This document shows positions 22,526 to 32,366 of a stretch of DNA of 64,000 nucleotides, piece by piece. The position numbers and the translations under genes were made by a program. Origin of the DNA: Gracilaria gracilis (Eukaryota > Rhodophyta > Florideophyceae > Gracilariales > Gracilariaceae). Every line of letters starts with the position of its first letter. Within the stretch, counting starts at the first letter, position 1. Location: contig JARGSG010000255.1 in NCBI GenBank assembly GCA_030374805.1, forward strand, positions 1 through 64,000. Direction: 5' to 3'. Under the pieces are notes generated by a model. That model ran no database searches. It was not told the DNA's origin and worked only from the letters and a program-made list of their open reading frames with translations.

Positions 22526-22810
22526 GGAAATACTTATGTCTCTTGCATCCCTTTCTACTATAAACACAGCCAACAATCAAACACGCTTGATGTCGAGCTT
22601 TATCAGTGTTACTGGGAGCGAGAAACTTTCTTTCATGTGATGAATGATTGTACGAAATTCGACCGCATGTGCGCATCTCAATCGATTAGTAGAAATCATG
22701 TAACGTATACAGAACTCGCGGAAAACGTTCACGCAAGAATTCCGGCTCCGTTTAGACCTGGTATGGTATACGCATGGTACGTGTTTCTCCTAGGGGAGAA
22801 CATTACATAA
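22526..22810 (+). pseudogene. LINE-type ORF2 C-terminal end
   Basis: An open frame of about 94 residues without a start reads LYQCYWERETFFHVMNDC and then HARIPAPFRPGMVYAWYVF, with TAA at 22808. The Cys...ETxxHxxxxC pattern is the zinc-knuckle-like end typical of LINE ORF2 proteins. Everything upstream (RT, endonuclease) is missing. It lies 157 bp before the tyrosine recombinase ORF. Confidence 0.4.
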
Positions 22811-22901
22811 GAGACAACTGATCCCTATACTAGCGATTTGAATTGTGCTCCAGTTGCTGAACGTGAAACGAGCGATTTCGTTTCTCTTTGATTCAAAACT
22901 C

Positions 22902-22908
22902 TATAAAG
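22902..22908 (+). promoter_or_regulatory. TATA-box-like motif
   Basis: TATAAAG lies 59 bp upstream of the recombinase ATG at 22967, within the short palindrome CTCTATAAAGAG. Position and sequence suit a core promoter, but no transcript data are available here. Confidence 0.35.
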
Positions 22909-22966
22909 AGTTGAACCTCTGCACGTAAGGCTTCTAAAATTATGGAAAGCAAAGTCGCCGACCGTT

Positions 22967-24628
22967 ATGATTCGCCGTGCCATCATCCCCGAGTCCGACT
23001 CGGAGGACGAGCGGCTCCACCATTATGGCCACTCGTCCGATGATGACACCGACCAATTTGACCCGTCGCAAGGTTTTTGTACTCCTCTGAGTGCGCAACA
23101 CGATGACAATAACGATCCTAGGGCCGCGTTTAGAAGACGTCTCAACGTGCAGCGTCGATCACTCCCAGCGCCGACGCCGCAACATGTGCAGATTTTTAGA
23201 TCCAAACGTCGCCGTTTGGAGTCTCCGAGAGCAGCAAAAGAGCTTATGAAGTCCAAAAAGGAGAATTGGGAAGACATGATAGAGCATATTTTGGTTGTTG
23301 ATCCTTCTTTCTTTGACGGTCCTGATGGCCGAATGGAAGACCCAACTAAGAAGAAGCGAGGTTCCCATTTCTACAAAGGCCTTTCATTGACGACTGATAA
23401 TTGCGAAGATATTCAACTAATTTACGACGTGAGGTATCGCGCGGCCTCCGTGTTCCAGAAGAAGTCTGACGCCTTTGACGGGGTCAGATCAGTTGCGGGC
23501 CAACTGATGCGTTTGGCAATTGCAAGCAAACTAATGGATCGTCATGAAGGTTATATCAAGAACCGTCTCTTTCGTTTTCTTTCAGACTTCGAAGTGGTAG
23601 AGTACTTTGTTAATCACTTTGTCCTTACAACCAGTCCGTACACGGTGGCATCTAAGTGTAACTTTCTTCTTAGGCTAATATCCGTGGGCGAGACTCAGCT
23701 ACAGGATGCACAAGGTATGTCCGCGAAGTTTGAGAAGGTCGCCACGTATTTGCGTAGCATGGCAGCGTCATCGAAGAAGGAAGGAAGAGCGAAGAGGCGC
23801 CGTGAACGCCTGATCGATATTTCTTCGGATAAGCACAATTTACTATACGACAGTGATTTGCGCAAAGCTTTTTCGCTGGCGAAGCACCAGCTCGAGGACG
23901 TCATGAAGACTTTTCGATTGGATGAACACAAGAAGAAAGACTCATTCAACGCAAGGCTACGTGAGAAACCGAGTTTGGTGGACAAGTGGTTTATTAACTT
24001 TCTCGCAGCTGTCGTCTTTTCTTGTGGTGGGCAACGTCCTCAAGCTGTGTCGAGCATTCAGGTTCCAACTAAGCACGAACTTGACAGGGTAGAGTCTACT
24101 GCGTTTGGCGACTTTTTCAGTCTCCGTTCGAATTTCGACAAGCGAGAACGAAGTCTCAACTTTCCGGCGGTTATGCTCCCAGTTTCTATGAAGCCGTTGG
24201 TCAACTTTCATGTCAAGGTAATGAGAACTTTTGTCTGTCGCCGTATGAACATCTCTTTTGCAGCAGAAAGTAACCCCTTGCTGCTACACTCTCATGAAGG
24301 AACAGGTTTGACTACTCGCAGCATCACGAATTCGATTCGGATGTTCATGACAAACATCAATAAGCGGTATGAGTTCGTTACGTCGATGGTTGTGCGCGCA
24401 AGTTATGCAACGTCAATGGTTCATTGCTTTAAGACAAATAAAATTGGAGAAGGGCTAAGTGAAGAGAAGTTCTTGGACCTACTTGCAAATCGGATGAACA
24501 CAAGTGCTGAGCAATTGAAGGATGCATACGTGCATATTCGTCGTGTTGACTATGAGAAAGGAGTAAAATTAGCTATGGAACACTTTCTGGTTGTCATGGA
24601 CGAGGACAAAGATGAGAATGATATGTGA
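22967..24628 (+). CDS. tyrosine recombinase, Crypton-like
   Basis: ATG at 22967; 553 residues; uninterrupted. The first 110 residues are acidic then basic (RSKRRRLESPRAAKEL). A helical core-binding-like region follows (about 150-250), then the catalytic part. CGGQRPQAVSSIQVP at about 356 corresponds to the first catalytic Arg of the tyrosine recombinase fold. MVVRASYATSMV at about 475 corresponds to the H-x-x-R box, although the usual His is not conserved. A Tyr in AYVHIRRVDY at about 525 is the candidate nucleophile. Eukaryotic stand-alone YR ORFs of this kind belong to Crypton DNA transposons, which cut and rejoin DNA through a covalent Tyr link. No RT or other element gene is adjacent, and boundaries are not visible. 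It could also be a domesticated Crypton gene. The fold assignment is from motif reading and is not certain. Confidence 0.55.
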   Translation: MIRRAIIPESDSEDERLHHYGHSSDDDTDQFDPSQGFCTPLSAQHDDNNDPRAAFRRRLNVQRRSLPAPTPQHVQIFRSKRRRLESPRAAKELMKSKKENWEDMIEHILVVDPSFFDGPDGRMEDPTKKKRGSHFYKGLSLTTDNCEDIQLIYDVRYRAASVFQKKSDAFDGVRSVAGQLMRLAIASKLMDRHEGYIKNRLFRFLSDFEVVEYFVNHFVLTTSPYTVASKCNFLLRLISVGETQLQDAQGMSAKFEKVATYLRSMAASSKKEGRAKRRRERLIDISSDKHNLLYDSDLRKAFSLAKHQLEDVMKTFRLDEHKKKDSFNARLREKPSLVDKWFINFLAAVVFSCGGQRPQAVSSIQVPTKHELDRVESTAFGDFFSLRSNFDKRERSLNFPAVMLPVSMKPLVNFHVKVMRTFVCRRMNISFAAESNPLLLHSHEGTGLTTRSITNSIRMFMTNINKRYEFVTSMVVRASYATSMVHCFKTNKIGEGLSEEKFLDLLANRMNTSAEQLKDAYVHIRRVDYEKGVKLAMEHFLVVMDEDKDENDM

Positions 24629-25950
24629 ACCCCTACCATTGTGACCAAATTACTTCAGAATCGTAGTACGTAGAGCTACATAAACGAAGATTTCTATTCT
24701 GTCAACACATCCAAACCTTAAAACCACGGAACTAAAGCGGCGTGCAACTGCAAAGATCGGTAGCAGTAGCAATGCATCCCGCACCAGGGCGCTATAAGCT
24801 CCTTTAACTTCATCACGCACAAACGTCCCATAGTTTGGGTGGTGCCCGTGTTCCACCTTATGTACTACCTCGTCGAGCTAGGGCGGCTGTACACCGTGCC
24901 CGCAGTAACGCCCGCCAGATGGCTTCTCGACTGCTCATACTAGCTGTGGGTTAGCCGCCGCATATCTGTGGCGGCGCGCACGCTGCTGGAGGCGCTGCGG
25001 CCTATGTGCGCGGAAGGCAAACAGTGAAAGTAAACAACTGCCCCGCACTTAAGCCTTGAGGCTGGCTCACTGCGGCTGCTGCTGCCGTTGTTGCAGCTGT
25101 TGCGGTTGCTGCCGGCGGCTGCAAGAAGACGGCGCCGACGGAATCAATTGTAGATGGGATGACATTGGGCGACCAAGACGCTCGCTGGTGTAATGTAAAA
25201 AACTGCGGTTGGGCGAGAAAGACAACGGGAGAAATCAGAGACAGCGGTCGGGGGCGGCCATAACAGGCGGGAGAGGACGGCAGTGAATCGGAGACGGTTT
25301 AATCTGAGACGGTAGAGAGGCGGTGACGGCGGTGACGGCGACGACGACGAGCGCGAGCACGGCAGTGAGAGGACATTGGCAACGGCGGTCATGGTGGCGG
25401 TGGCGGTCGGGGGTTGCGACGGCGGTCAAGATGGTCATGGAGACGACGGCGATAAGGGTGGCGACCCCTACAATCATCGGAAGTGGACAATTTTGTACCT
25501 GTAATGGAGCGTACAGTGGCCAATTACATACGGGAGGGATCGAAATGAGTCCGGCACAATGCCATGTGGCAGGGATCGAATTTTTGGAATTTATTTATGA
25601 TGACTGATAGTGTCCTATAGTGGTCCGAACCATGGCACGTGTTCCAAAGATGGTCGTCATGAGTTCCACGTAACCGCAGATATGTCCTTTTGCCGTGGGT
25701 CAACCGTGCTTTACATCACCCCGCCCATGGCGCCTCGCTTATGGAGTCATTTTCACCTCCCACCCCCTCGATACTACTTTGGAGCCATTTTCCTACCCTC
25801 TAGATGCTACTTTGAACCTCCGTGGGTATTCAGTTTCACTTCGAGAGTGCAACGCCAGAGCGTTGAACTGCTTCATGTTTGCTCCAGTGTACTGTTCAAT
25901 CACGGTAGGTGCGGGTGCGATGTTGCGATCGACATATCCACGCTTGTACT
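24629..25950. other. GC-rich low-complexity spacer
   Basis: No supported gene. Around 25080-25100 there are GCTGCTGCTGCC-type repeats and at 25320-25450 GGCGGTGACGGCG-type repeats, which open false frames on both strands. Confidence 0.5.
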
Positions 25951-25952
25951 GG

Positions 25953-26468
25953 AGCTAAAATGACCACCAATGCGGGCGCCGTGTACCTCACCGAGACGAG
26001 CGGTCGAAACTGGAAAACTCAAGTCTGCGAGACAATCGATGTCACCCTGAATCTTACCATCTCTACCAGAGTCACGGGTGCATCGTACTTGTGTTCGCTG
26101 AAGCCTCCCCGCGGAAACCACGTCTTACAGAATTTGTTATTGAACCACATTATCACAATGGAAAAGAAGTCCTTGTGACAAAAGAACCTGTCATATTGTA
26201 CGACTGGACTTCAAGTCTACACAACTGGGAACAGTCGTACTTCTCGGGCGTCTTAGGGAATATCGTTCTTGACGAAAAGAATCGGTTGTACGTTGGAGTT
26301 TCAGATGGGGTGGCAGTCTTCGATGTGTCAAACCGCTGTACTGGTGAAGCGGCACCCATTGCCTGGGTACAAGCAGCGGTGCAGCCTGGGCCAGCTTTGG
26401 TTTCATATGAACGCGGGAAATTGTACATCGCTGCGAGTTCAAAAGTCGCCGCTGTTGACGTATTGTGA
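25953..26468 (+). pseudogene. Ycf48/HCF136 fragment followed by a beta-propeller-like fragment
   Basis: From 25959 one frame reads MTTNAGAVYLTETSGRNWK, then ETIDVTLNLTISTRVTGASY. This matches the propeller blade of the photosystem II assembly factor Ycf48 (HCF136 in plants) around its GAxY-T-xxGxxWK and ET-DATLNRT-SSG-TGASY motifs. At about 26090 the match stops. A second frame takes over to 26468 with LGNIVLDEKNRLYVGVSDGVA and YERGKLYIAASSKVAAVDVL, blade-like repeats that I cannot place in Ycf48. The copy has no N-terminal part, no transit peptide and a TGA after AVDVL. It is a chimera of two pieces. The first assignment is fairly firm, the second is open. Confidence 0.6.
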
Positions 26469-27649
26469 GATGAAAAGAAAAATACCTCAGATGATTCCAA
26501 GCTGTTTGTCGAACTAAGAACGCGGCGGCGTATGAATGCGACTGTCTGCGAACTGGCGTAACAATCTTGTACGAAGACTACATAAATGGAATGGTCAAAG
26601 ACACAGTTTGCTCCACAACTACACGTAGTGATGGACCCCTGAGATTCATAACAATACCTTTTCAAGACCACTCTTGTACCCTTCTCGTCCGGGCAAGTTG
26701 CTGAGACAATTACGATCGCTCGTTTAGGACGAACAGAAGCTCTTCTGGGTGCCAGGTCTGCTGTGCGATCAATATTCGTTCCTTTTGTTCGCACATGGGC
26801 AACAACTTCCGCATCTGAACCTCGGCACGAACGTATTTTGATCCCATTTCGGTATGAAGATACTGAGATGGGCGGAAGCGAGGCTTCGTCAAAGAGAACC
26901 CCAGAAGCGCTAAACTGGATCTCAAAAGCCCAGTCACGAAGGCAGGAAACTAGCTGGGTTCGAGATACGTTTCGCACTTCGCAAACTAAGACAGTTGCAT
27001 ACGTGGGAGGGCTACCGCGCCGATCAACGTGTTTACGAAGACGTATATACTTCGGTTTGTAGAGTACACGAACACTATCCAACCTTTCCGCTACCGCATC
27101 ATATAGATCTCGAACAATGCGGCGCTCACCAGGTAAACTTGAGGTAAATGTACCACCAGCGCTTACGAAGCGCGAAGAAGAAGTGATGTGCATCTTACTG
27201 ATGTCCGATTCTTCTTCGTCAGATGCTGCGTTGATCAAAAGAAGCCCCCGAACTGCGGAGTCGGAAGCATAGAAGAGAATTTGGCATTGCTCTTTGTCGT
27301 CAACTCGCAGCGAGATCGGAACAGTGAGCGTTGTCGTTGCGCTGAAAATGTAGTTGCGAAGCCATTGCTGCACCCAGTTGCGTAGATCACAAGGAGGTGT
27401 TGAGACTTGAAGTAGCAATGTAGTGGTTCCAGGAGCAAAATCTGGTCCTCTTGCGGCGCTTTCAGGAGCAACGCTTCTCGCAGTTCGGCACGTTCTTGGA
27501 CGAAAGTTTGCAGTTGACCTTCTAGTTCCTACTGTCCTCCATCGCATGCCAATGGGTGACGGAATGGCATGATCAAAACAGTGAGAGGTCAAACGATTTG
27601 AAGATGGAGAGCAGGGTACGTATTGCAGAAAACATGCCCAAGGGTTCAT
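26153..27649 (-). CDS. hypothetical protein downstream of UTP7
   Basis: A long open frame on the minus strand. The ATG at 27649 (MNPWACFLQYVPC) gives about 498 residues; the frame is open upstream to near 27735. The part from 27400 to 26700 looks coding: VPISLRVDDKEQCQILFYAS, GERRIVRDLYDAVAERL, then VLVCEVRNVSRTQL and CLRDWAFEIQF. It holds scattered Cys residues but no domain I recognise. The last 100 codons lie antisense to the Ycf48/propeller fragment and may be an accidental extension. Before the retrotransposon insertion this gene lay about 270 bp downstream of the UTP7 stop, in the same orientation. Confidence 0.4.
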   Translation of the reverse strand: MNPWACFLQYVPCSPSSNRLTSHCFDHAIPSPIGMRWRTVGTRRSTANFRPRTCRTARSVAPESAARGPDFAPGTTTLLLQVSTPPCDLRNWVQQWLRNYIFSATTTLTVPISLRVDDKEQCQILFYASDSAVRGLLLINAASDEEESDISKMHITSSSRFVSAGGTFTSSLPGERRIVRDLYDAVAERLDSVRVLYKPKYIRLRKHVDRRGSPPTYATVLVCEVRNVSRTQLVSCLRDWAFEIQFSASGVLFDEASLPPISVSSYRNGIKIRSCRGSDAEVVAHVRTKGTNIDRTADLAPRRASVRPKRAIVIVSATCPDEKGTRVVLKRYCYESQGSITTCSCGANCVFDHSIYVVFVQDCYASSQTVAFIRRRVLSSTNSLESSEVFFFSSHNTSTAATFELAAMYNFPRSYETKAGPGCTAACTQAMGAASPVQRFDTSKTATPSETPTYNRFFSSRTIFPKTPEKYDCSQLCRLEVQSYNMTGSFVTRTSFPL

Positions 27650-27922
27650 TTCATTTGTACAATGCAACCCGTTGAGTGCCAAAAGAAAAGCTTGTGATAC
27701 AGAGAACACATCGATATCTCTCGATACTTTGCTTGGAGTACACAGATATTAAGTTTTCAAACACATTCGCGGACCGGGGAAGCGTATCTTGGTTCGAAGG
27801 GAGTGTAGAAGACGGGGTGGGAAGGGCCTCGAGATCAACCGAACTTAAGTTATTTGATGACCAGCGTGATACACTCTGGTAGACCGCTACCCTTCTACAG
27901 GACCTCAAAAAATAAAGAGAAA

Positions 27923-27984
27923 TCACTTCTTTCTGACAAATCGCTGTAGCGCATCTGGTAAAGGAGCAGTTACCCCAACACCAC
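27923..27984 (-). other. displaced 3' end of the UTP7 coding sequence
   Basis: Read on the minus strand, this short piece gives GVGVTAPLPDALQRFVRKK and TGA (27923-27925). If the retrotransposon and one copy of its target duplication are removed, the UTP7 frame (ending GPGGV at 32391) joins to it without a shift. This is therefore the original C-terminus of UTP7, now 4.4 kb downstream of the present stop and cut off by the element. Confidence 0.85.
27977..27984. repeat. target-site duplication, left copy (AACACCAC)
   Basis: AACACCAC here and at 32391-32398 flank the retrotransposon exactly. A preceding C is also shared, so the duplication is 8 or 9 bp. Confidence 0.85.
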
Positions 27985-28033
27985 AAAACCAACGCTCTTC
28001 ACTGTCGTCGTCGGTTCTGGGAGATCCCGGACG

Positions 28034-29434
28034 ATGGTGGTCGAAGCCCGTGCTCCGGAGCCTCCGGCAGCTGCCATTGACGCCTACGACGACGCCGTCT
28101 CCAAGATTGGCCACGAACTGTTCGACTTTCACGTCCGCCTGGAAAAAATTCTACGCCCGCTTGCTTCACTTGACAATCCGCAAAGCTTGCTCAAGTTCAC
28201 CAAAAAAGCCAACCGCTCCTCTCCGGCAATTGTTGCCGCCAAAGATTTGGCTTTTGGCAAGTTCGCCACTGTAACTGCCTTGGTTTCCATGCTCTTTGAT
28301 GCCGACCGAAACACCCCGGAGTCAGAAGCCGTTGACGCCCCGGAAAACAATTCCAATGATCACACTGCTATTGCAGAAAGTAGCAATAACGTATCGTACG
28401 CCGCCATGGTACGCCGTCAGCTGCCACCACCACCCATAGTGCCAAAGCCAACCCGCCTCCCAAGCATTGCTCCAGTTCTCTCACCAGAAACGGAAGCTGC
28501 TAGCGCTGATATACAAAACTTCACGGTCTCTCGCAAAGGCCTGAAAGAGATGCGCCGCATCGCAGTGGGCGCCTGTGGCTATGAACAAAAAGGCTTCGCC
28601 GTTCTGGAAACCCACCCCGACTACCCTGCTCTACGGAGTGCCAAGTTTCTCATATCAATCCTTGCAAGAGGTGGTTTACGCGTGCCACTGACCGTGATGA
28701 AAACGTCAAACACCCACACCTTCCTGGCATTCGCTCCAATTAGCTGTTTGCCCAATATCGAACAGGCTTACAACCGTTTTCGTGATCTCATTATCCGCCA
28801 AGGTGGCTTCCACGGACTACCACCACTTAAAGCAAAAGTAATAGAGAACGTAACCGACGCATGCACAGACAGAACATCCAGTACCGACCTGTTCCACCTG
28901 ATTCACTATCTTCGATCCGAGGTAAACAGACTGGAGGATATAAACCTGTCCTGGAGACCCAAGCACTTCTTTTCAGACTCTCTACGCACACACGAGGCAC
29001 TGTGCTACAATACCTTTAAAGAACTTCGCCCTGACAGCAACTTGCAACCCCTCGACCCACCACGTCAACGTGCGAGAATTCGGGACGAGGGAATTGTAGA
29101 GCACAACTCTCGCCCTGAATCATCTATACGTCGCCGCACAGCCCCCGACCAGACACTGCTCTCACAGCAATCCGCCCCTCGCAATTCGGGACCCAATCCG
29201 CCCCAACCCCAGCGCGCGATCGTGAATGGCACGCCTGCTCTCCGCCGCAAGGTAGTCGATGCGCAGCCACCTGAACCTAGTGCACAGATCCCAGACTCTG
29301 ATGTCGCTATGGAACCGGCCATCGCACCAGCACCAACGTCAAACAATCGATTCGATGCTTTAGCTCCAGCGCACAACGCAAATCTCCCAGGTACGGAAGA
29401 CTGGGCAGGCGAGAACGACGTTCCGCTTGAGTAG
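28034..29434 (+). CDS. retrotransposon ORF1 protein
   Basis: ATG at 28034; 466 residues. The N-terminal 90 residues are helical (DAVSKIGHELFDFHVRLEKI). A Pro-rich linker comes next (RRQLPPPPIVPKPTRLP). A compact domain lies at about 165-310, with VSRKGLKEMRRIAVGACGYE and IEQAYNRFRDLIIRQGGF, resembling an RNA-binding fold. A long disordered Pro/Arg-rich tail follows. No CCHC knuckle is visible. ORF1 proteins normally coat the element RNA and help priming; that role is inferred from its position. It ends 36 bp before the ORF2 start. Confidence 0.8.
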   Translation: MVVEARAPEPPAAAIDAYDDAVSKIGHELFDFHVRLEKILRPLASLDNPQSLLKFTKKANRSSPAIVAAKDLAFGKFATVTALVSMLFDADRNTPESEAVDAPENNSNDHTAIAESSNNVSYAAMVRRQLPPPPIVPKPTRLPSIAPVLSPETEAASADIQNFTVSRKGLKEMRRIAVGACGYEQKGFAVLETHPDYPALRSAKFLISILARGGLRVPLTVMKTSNTHTFLAFAPISCLPNIEQAYNRFRDLIIRQGGFHGLPPLKAKVIENVTDACTDRTSSTDLFHLIHYLRSEVNRLEDINLSWRPKHFFSDSLRTHEALCYNTFKELRPDSNLQPLDPPRQRARIRDEGIVEHNSRPESSIRRRTAPDQTLLSQQSAPRNSGPNPPQPQRAIVNGTPALRRKVVDAQPPEPSAQIPDSDVAMEPAIAPAPTSNNRFDALAPAHNANLPGTEDWAGENDVPLE

Positions 29435-29470
29435 AAGCCTCCAGCCGAACCGTTCATCCCATCGCCAACC

Positions 29471-32338
29471 ATGCCCCTGCCTCCTACGGTGGGTGACTGC
29501 CCCAGCCCCGACCTCATCCTTAGCTACAAAATTCCGACCATAGAGTACGTTCCACGCACCCTCGTGCGTGACTTCATCGATCTATACTTTCACCTGTTGC
29601 ACAATTTCAACGTCGCACATTCAATGGTGCTCCAACAGCATTGCCTGCACCGTATAATCGCCACCCCAAAGCTTGTGCTCCGTAAGAATGGCAAGAGAGA
29701 ACCCCGTAACAGAAATACGCCATCTCTACACCGTTGCATAAAACGTCGCATAACCATGGCACTCCGCGGTGAATGGAATGCCCTCCGTGATGAGGCTCTC
29801 ATCGCCCACATGCGACAACCAACTCCACCGCGCCAGGAACGCGACCCACACTTACGCCGTTGTCGAAAAGCCTTCATGGCTGGAGAGTACACGAAGGCGA
29901 CCAGTATCCTTTGTTCAAACACTCCACCCGTCCCCCCTTCACAACACGCCCGTGACGCACTCGCAGCCCTCCATCCCGAACCAGCGATTCCTGTCAGACC
30001 CACACAGGCAACCAACCTACCAACACCAATCAAAGTCGAAGAAGATGCCATACGACGAGTAATTCGCCGCATGGCAGTAACGCCTGGACCTGGCCCAGAT
30101 GGCATGCGTCCAAAGTTTCTCAAATACCTCATCTCCTTCCCGGGAGGCCAACCCCCAGACCGCCCTATCATAACGGAGCTAACAAAATTCACCAACGCCG
30201 TCATAGCCGGTAAGCTACCAGCGGGTTCAGAGCAGTGGTTCTCAACCGGTACACTGATTGGGATCCCGAAGAAAGACCCCACGAAGCTCAGACCGCTTGC
30301 CATCGGGCTGGTCTGGAGACGATTCATTTCAAGAGTGTTATCAGCTCTTGTGTCTCACGACCCCGATCTCCTCGCGTACCTGCAACCTCACCAATTCGCT
30401 GTAGGCATGCCATGCGGCACAGAAGCTGTAGTGCATATACTACGTGCTACAGCAAACAAACTGAGACAGCATGATCTGGTCGTCATCAGCATCGACGCTC
30501 GTAACGCGTTTAATGCCATAGAGAGACAGTGCATCTTGACAGAAGTCATAAAACACTGCCCTGGCATTGCACGTTACATCCATTACTGTTACGGCTCGCC
30601 GATACCTTTGAAATTTGGTGAGTTCGTCATCATGAGCCAAACAGGCACGCAACAAGGTGACCCACTAAGCCCGCTGTTGTTCGCACTGGCACTGCACCCT
30701 CTCATTCTCGAAATCCAAACTGAGTTTCAGCCTGTGCTGAACCTGTTCTATGCTGACGATGGCAATCTGCTCGTCCCCAGGACACAGGCGTCAGCAATCC
30801 TGGACCACCTGTCCCGCCGAGGGGAAAAAATTGGGTTCGTCCCCAACCTTACGAAAACACATGCTTGGTGGTGGTCAAAACCTACTATTCCAGGGTTTTC
30901 GGCCTCCGTCAACTCCTCTCGCTCGATATCGGTGCTTGGCTCACCACTTGGTCATGCCAAATCATCCACAGAAATGCTAAAAGAACGACTCCAAAAACAA
31001 GAGAGCCTACATGCAGCCTTGGCAAGACTCAATGACCCACACATGGCGTACCTCCTTCTCCGATTTTGCGCTGGGACATGCAAGATGATCTACACAGTAC
31101 GAACGACACCGCCGCATATTACCCGTGATGCTGTCAAAGTTTTTGACAGGACACAGCGAAGTGCGTTCCAAACCCTGCACCGTACCTTGTCCCCAGAGAC
31201 ATGGGAGCAGGCGTGTTTTCCTCTTTCCAAAGGAGGCCTCGGTCTCCCAAAGCTTGACTGGGTATATGAGTCCGCATATGTTTCATCATTCTTAGCGTCA
31301 TGGTCGGTGATTGAAAGCGCAGTTCAAACAGCACTCTCAAAATTCAACACCACCTCGACGTTCCAGCGGGAACTGTCCAGAATCGCAAACGCCGTCCAAT
31401 CTGAGCACGCGCTGCCAAGCGAATTTCTATTCAGTAACCTCACTGCCAAAGCACAAAGCAGTGGTGCAATCCCTCATTTCCAGCATACGTACAGTGAGGT
31501 CATCACAAACCACATATATGACAAACAAGCCCCGAACGCTACATCCACCGCAGGAAGCGTGCGACTACGGGTCGCCCGTATTCGTTCAACCAGCACGACT
31601 GAAGCTTGTCTTCCATTCACATCCTTTGTGAATGCGGTTTACAACCCGACCACAACGCCCGAAATCTGGAAGACAATGGTAGAACTTCGACTCGGAGAAA
31701 CAATGTTTTCTGGGACCTCAAACTGCCCCCAATGCGCACAAGCTGCTTATGCAGTAGTGCCTAAGCTCGACAAGTTCGGCTATCACGCCATGGTTTGCCC
31801 TGTAGGCATCGGTGCAACCAGGCGCCACAACGCGCTTCGAGACGTGCTATACACCGTATTGAAGCGACCGCCTTTGTGCCTTACAACGTACAGAGAATGG
31901 AAGTTCCCTTCGGAAAGCTCGCTGCCCGAAAACGAAAGATCGCGTTTAGATCTCTACATTGATGATCCACGTCTCTCAAAGACTCCAGTTGGTATTGATG
32001 TAACGATTGTCAGTCCTAAAACAGCACCATATTTGGTGTCAGCTGCCAAAGAAGCAGGCGGCGCCGCCACAAAAGCCGAGAAAGCAAAGAGAACCAAGTA
32101 CCAACAACTATGCCAAGCCAATAATGTGCGCCTCTCCCCGTTTGGGTTTGACATCCACGGCGGCGTAGGGCAAGACGGAAAAGCCTTCGTACGTGAGCTC
32201 GCCGAGTTCACCAGCACGCTTCGGGGTACAAACCCATCGTTGGAATACAATGCTGTCCTGCTCCGCTTGGAGCGGACCGTTCTCCAATACACAGCCGCTG
32301 CTGTAAACCAGAGGCGCTTACTGCCGACACCGGTCTGA
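29471..32338 (+). CDS. retrotransposon ORF2: reverse transcriptase with restriction-like endonuclease region
   Basis: ATG at 29471; 955 residues, no interruption. RT motifs in order: PGPGPDGMRPKFL (about 205), FSTGTLIGIPKKDPTKLRPLA (about 260), DARNAFNAIER (motif A, about 340), TGTQQGDPLSPLLF (motif B, about 392), FYADDGNLL (catalytic Asp pair, about 425) and GFVPNLTKTHAW. The C-terminal part has a zinc-binding pattern CPQC...HAMVC (about 751-775), then RRHNALRDVL (about 787) and RSRLDLYIDD...VGIDVTIVSP (about 820-845). That arrangement suits a PD-(D/E)XK-type endonuclease, as in R2-like elements. There is no N-terminal APE endonuclease. The NAFN form of motif A is unusual among well-known LINEs. 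Confidence 0.9.
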   Translation: MPLPPTVGDCPSPDLILSYKIPTIEYVPRTLVRDFIDLYFHLLHNFNVAHSMVLQQHCLHRIIATPKLVLRKNGKREPRNRNTPSLHRCIKRRITMALRGEWNALRDEALIAHMRQPTPPRQERDPHLRRCRKAFMAGEYTKATSILCSNTPPVPPSQHARDALAALHPEPAIPVRPTQATNLPTPIKVEEDAIRRVIRRMAVTPGPGPDGMRPKFLKYLISFPGGQPPDRPIITELTKFTNAVIAGKLPAGSEQWFSTGTLIGIPKKDPTKLRPLAIGLVWRRFISRVLSALVSHDPDLLAYLQPHQFAVGMPCGTEAVVHILRATANKLRQHDLVVISIDARNAFNAIERQCILTEVIKHCPGIARYIHYCYGSPIPLKFGEFVIMSQTGTQQGDPLSPLLFALALHPLILEIQTEFQPVLNLFYADDGNLLVPRTQASAILDHLSRRGEKIGFVPNLTKTHAWWWSKPTIPGFSASVNSSRSISVLGSPLGHAKSSTEMLKERLQKQESLHAALARLNDPHMAYLLLRFCAGTCKMIYTVRTTPPHITRDAVKVFDRTQRSAFQTLHRTLSPETWEQACFPLSKGGLGLPKLDWVYESAYVSSFLASWSVIESAVQTALSKFNTTSTFQRELSRIANAVQSEHALPSEFLFSNLTAKAQSSGAIPHFQHTYSEVITNHIYDKQAPNATSTAGSVRLRVARIRSTSTTEACLPFTSFVNAVYNPTTTPEIWKTMVELRLGETMFSGTSNCPQCAQAAYAVVPKLDKFGYHAMVCPVGIGATRRHNALRDVLYTVLKRPPLCLTTYREWKFPSESSLPENERSRLDLYIDDPRLSKTPVGIDVTIVSPKTAPYLVSAAKEAGGAATKAEKAKRTKYQQLCQANNVRLSPFGFDIHGGVGQDGKAFVRELAEFTSTLRGTNPSLEYNAVLLRLERTVLQYTAAAVNQRRLLPTPV

Positions 32339-32366
32339 CACGTTGTTAAGGCCCCCTCGTCACGCT

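Noticed and set aside
29590-30327. 245-codon minus-strand ORF
   Set aside because: Lies wholly inside the retrotransposon ORF2 and has no domain.
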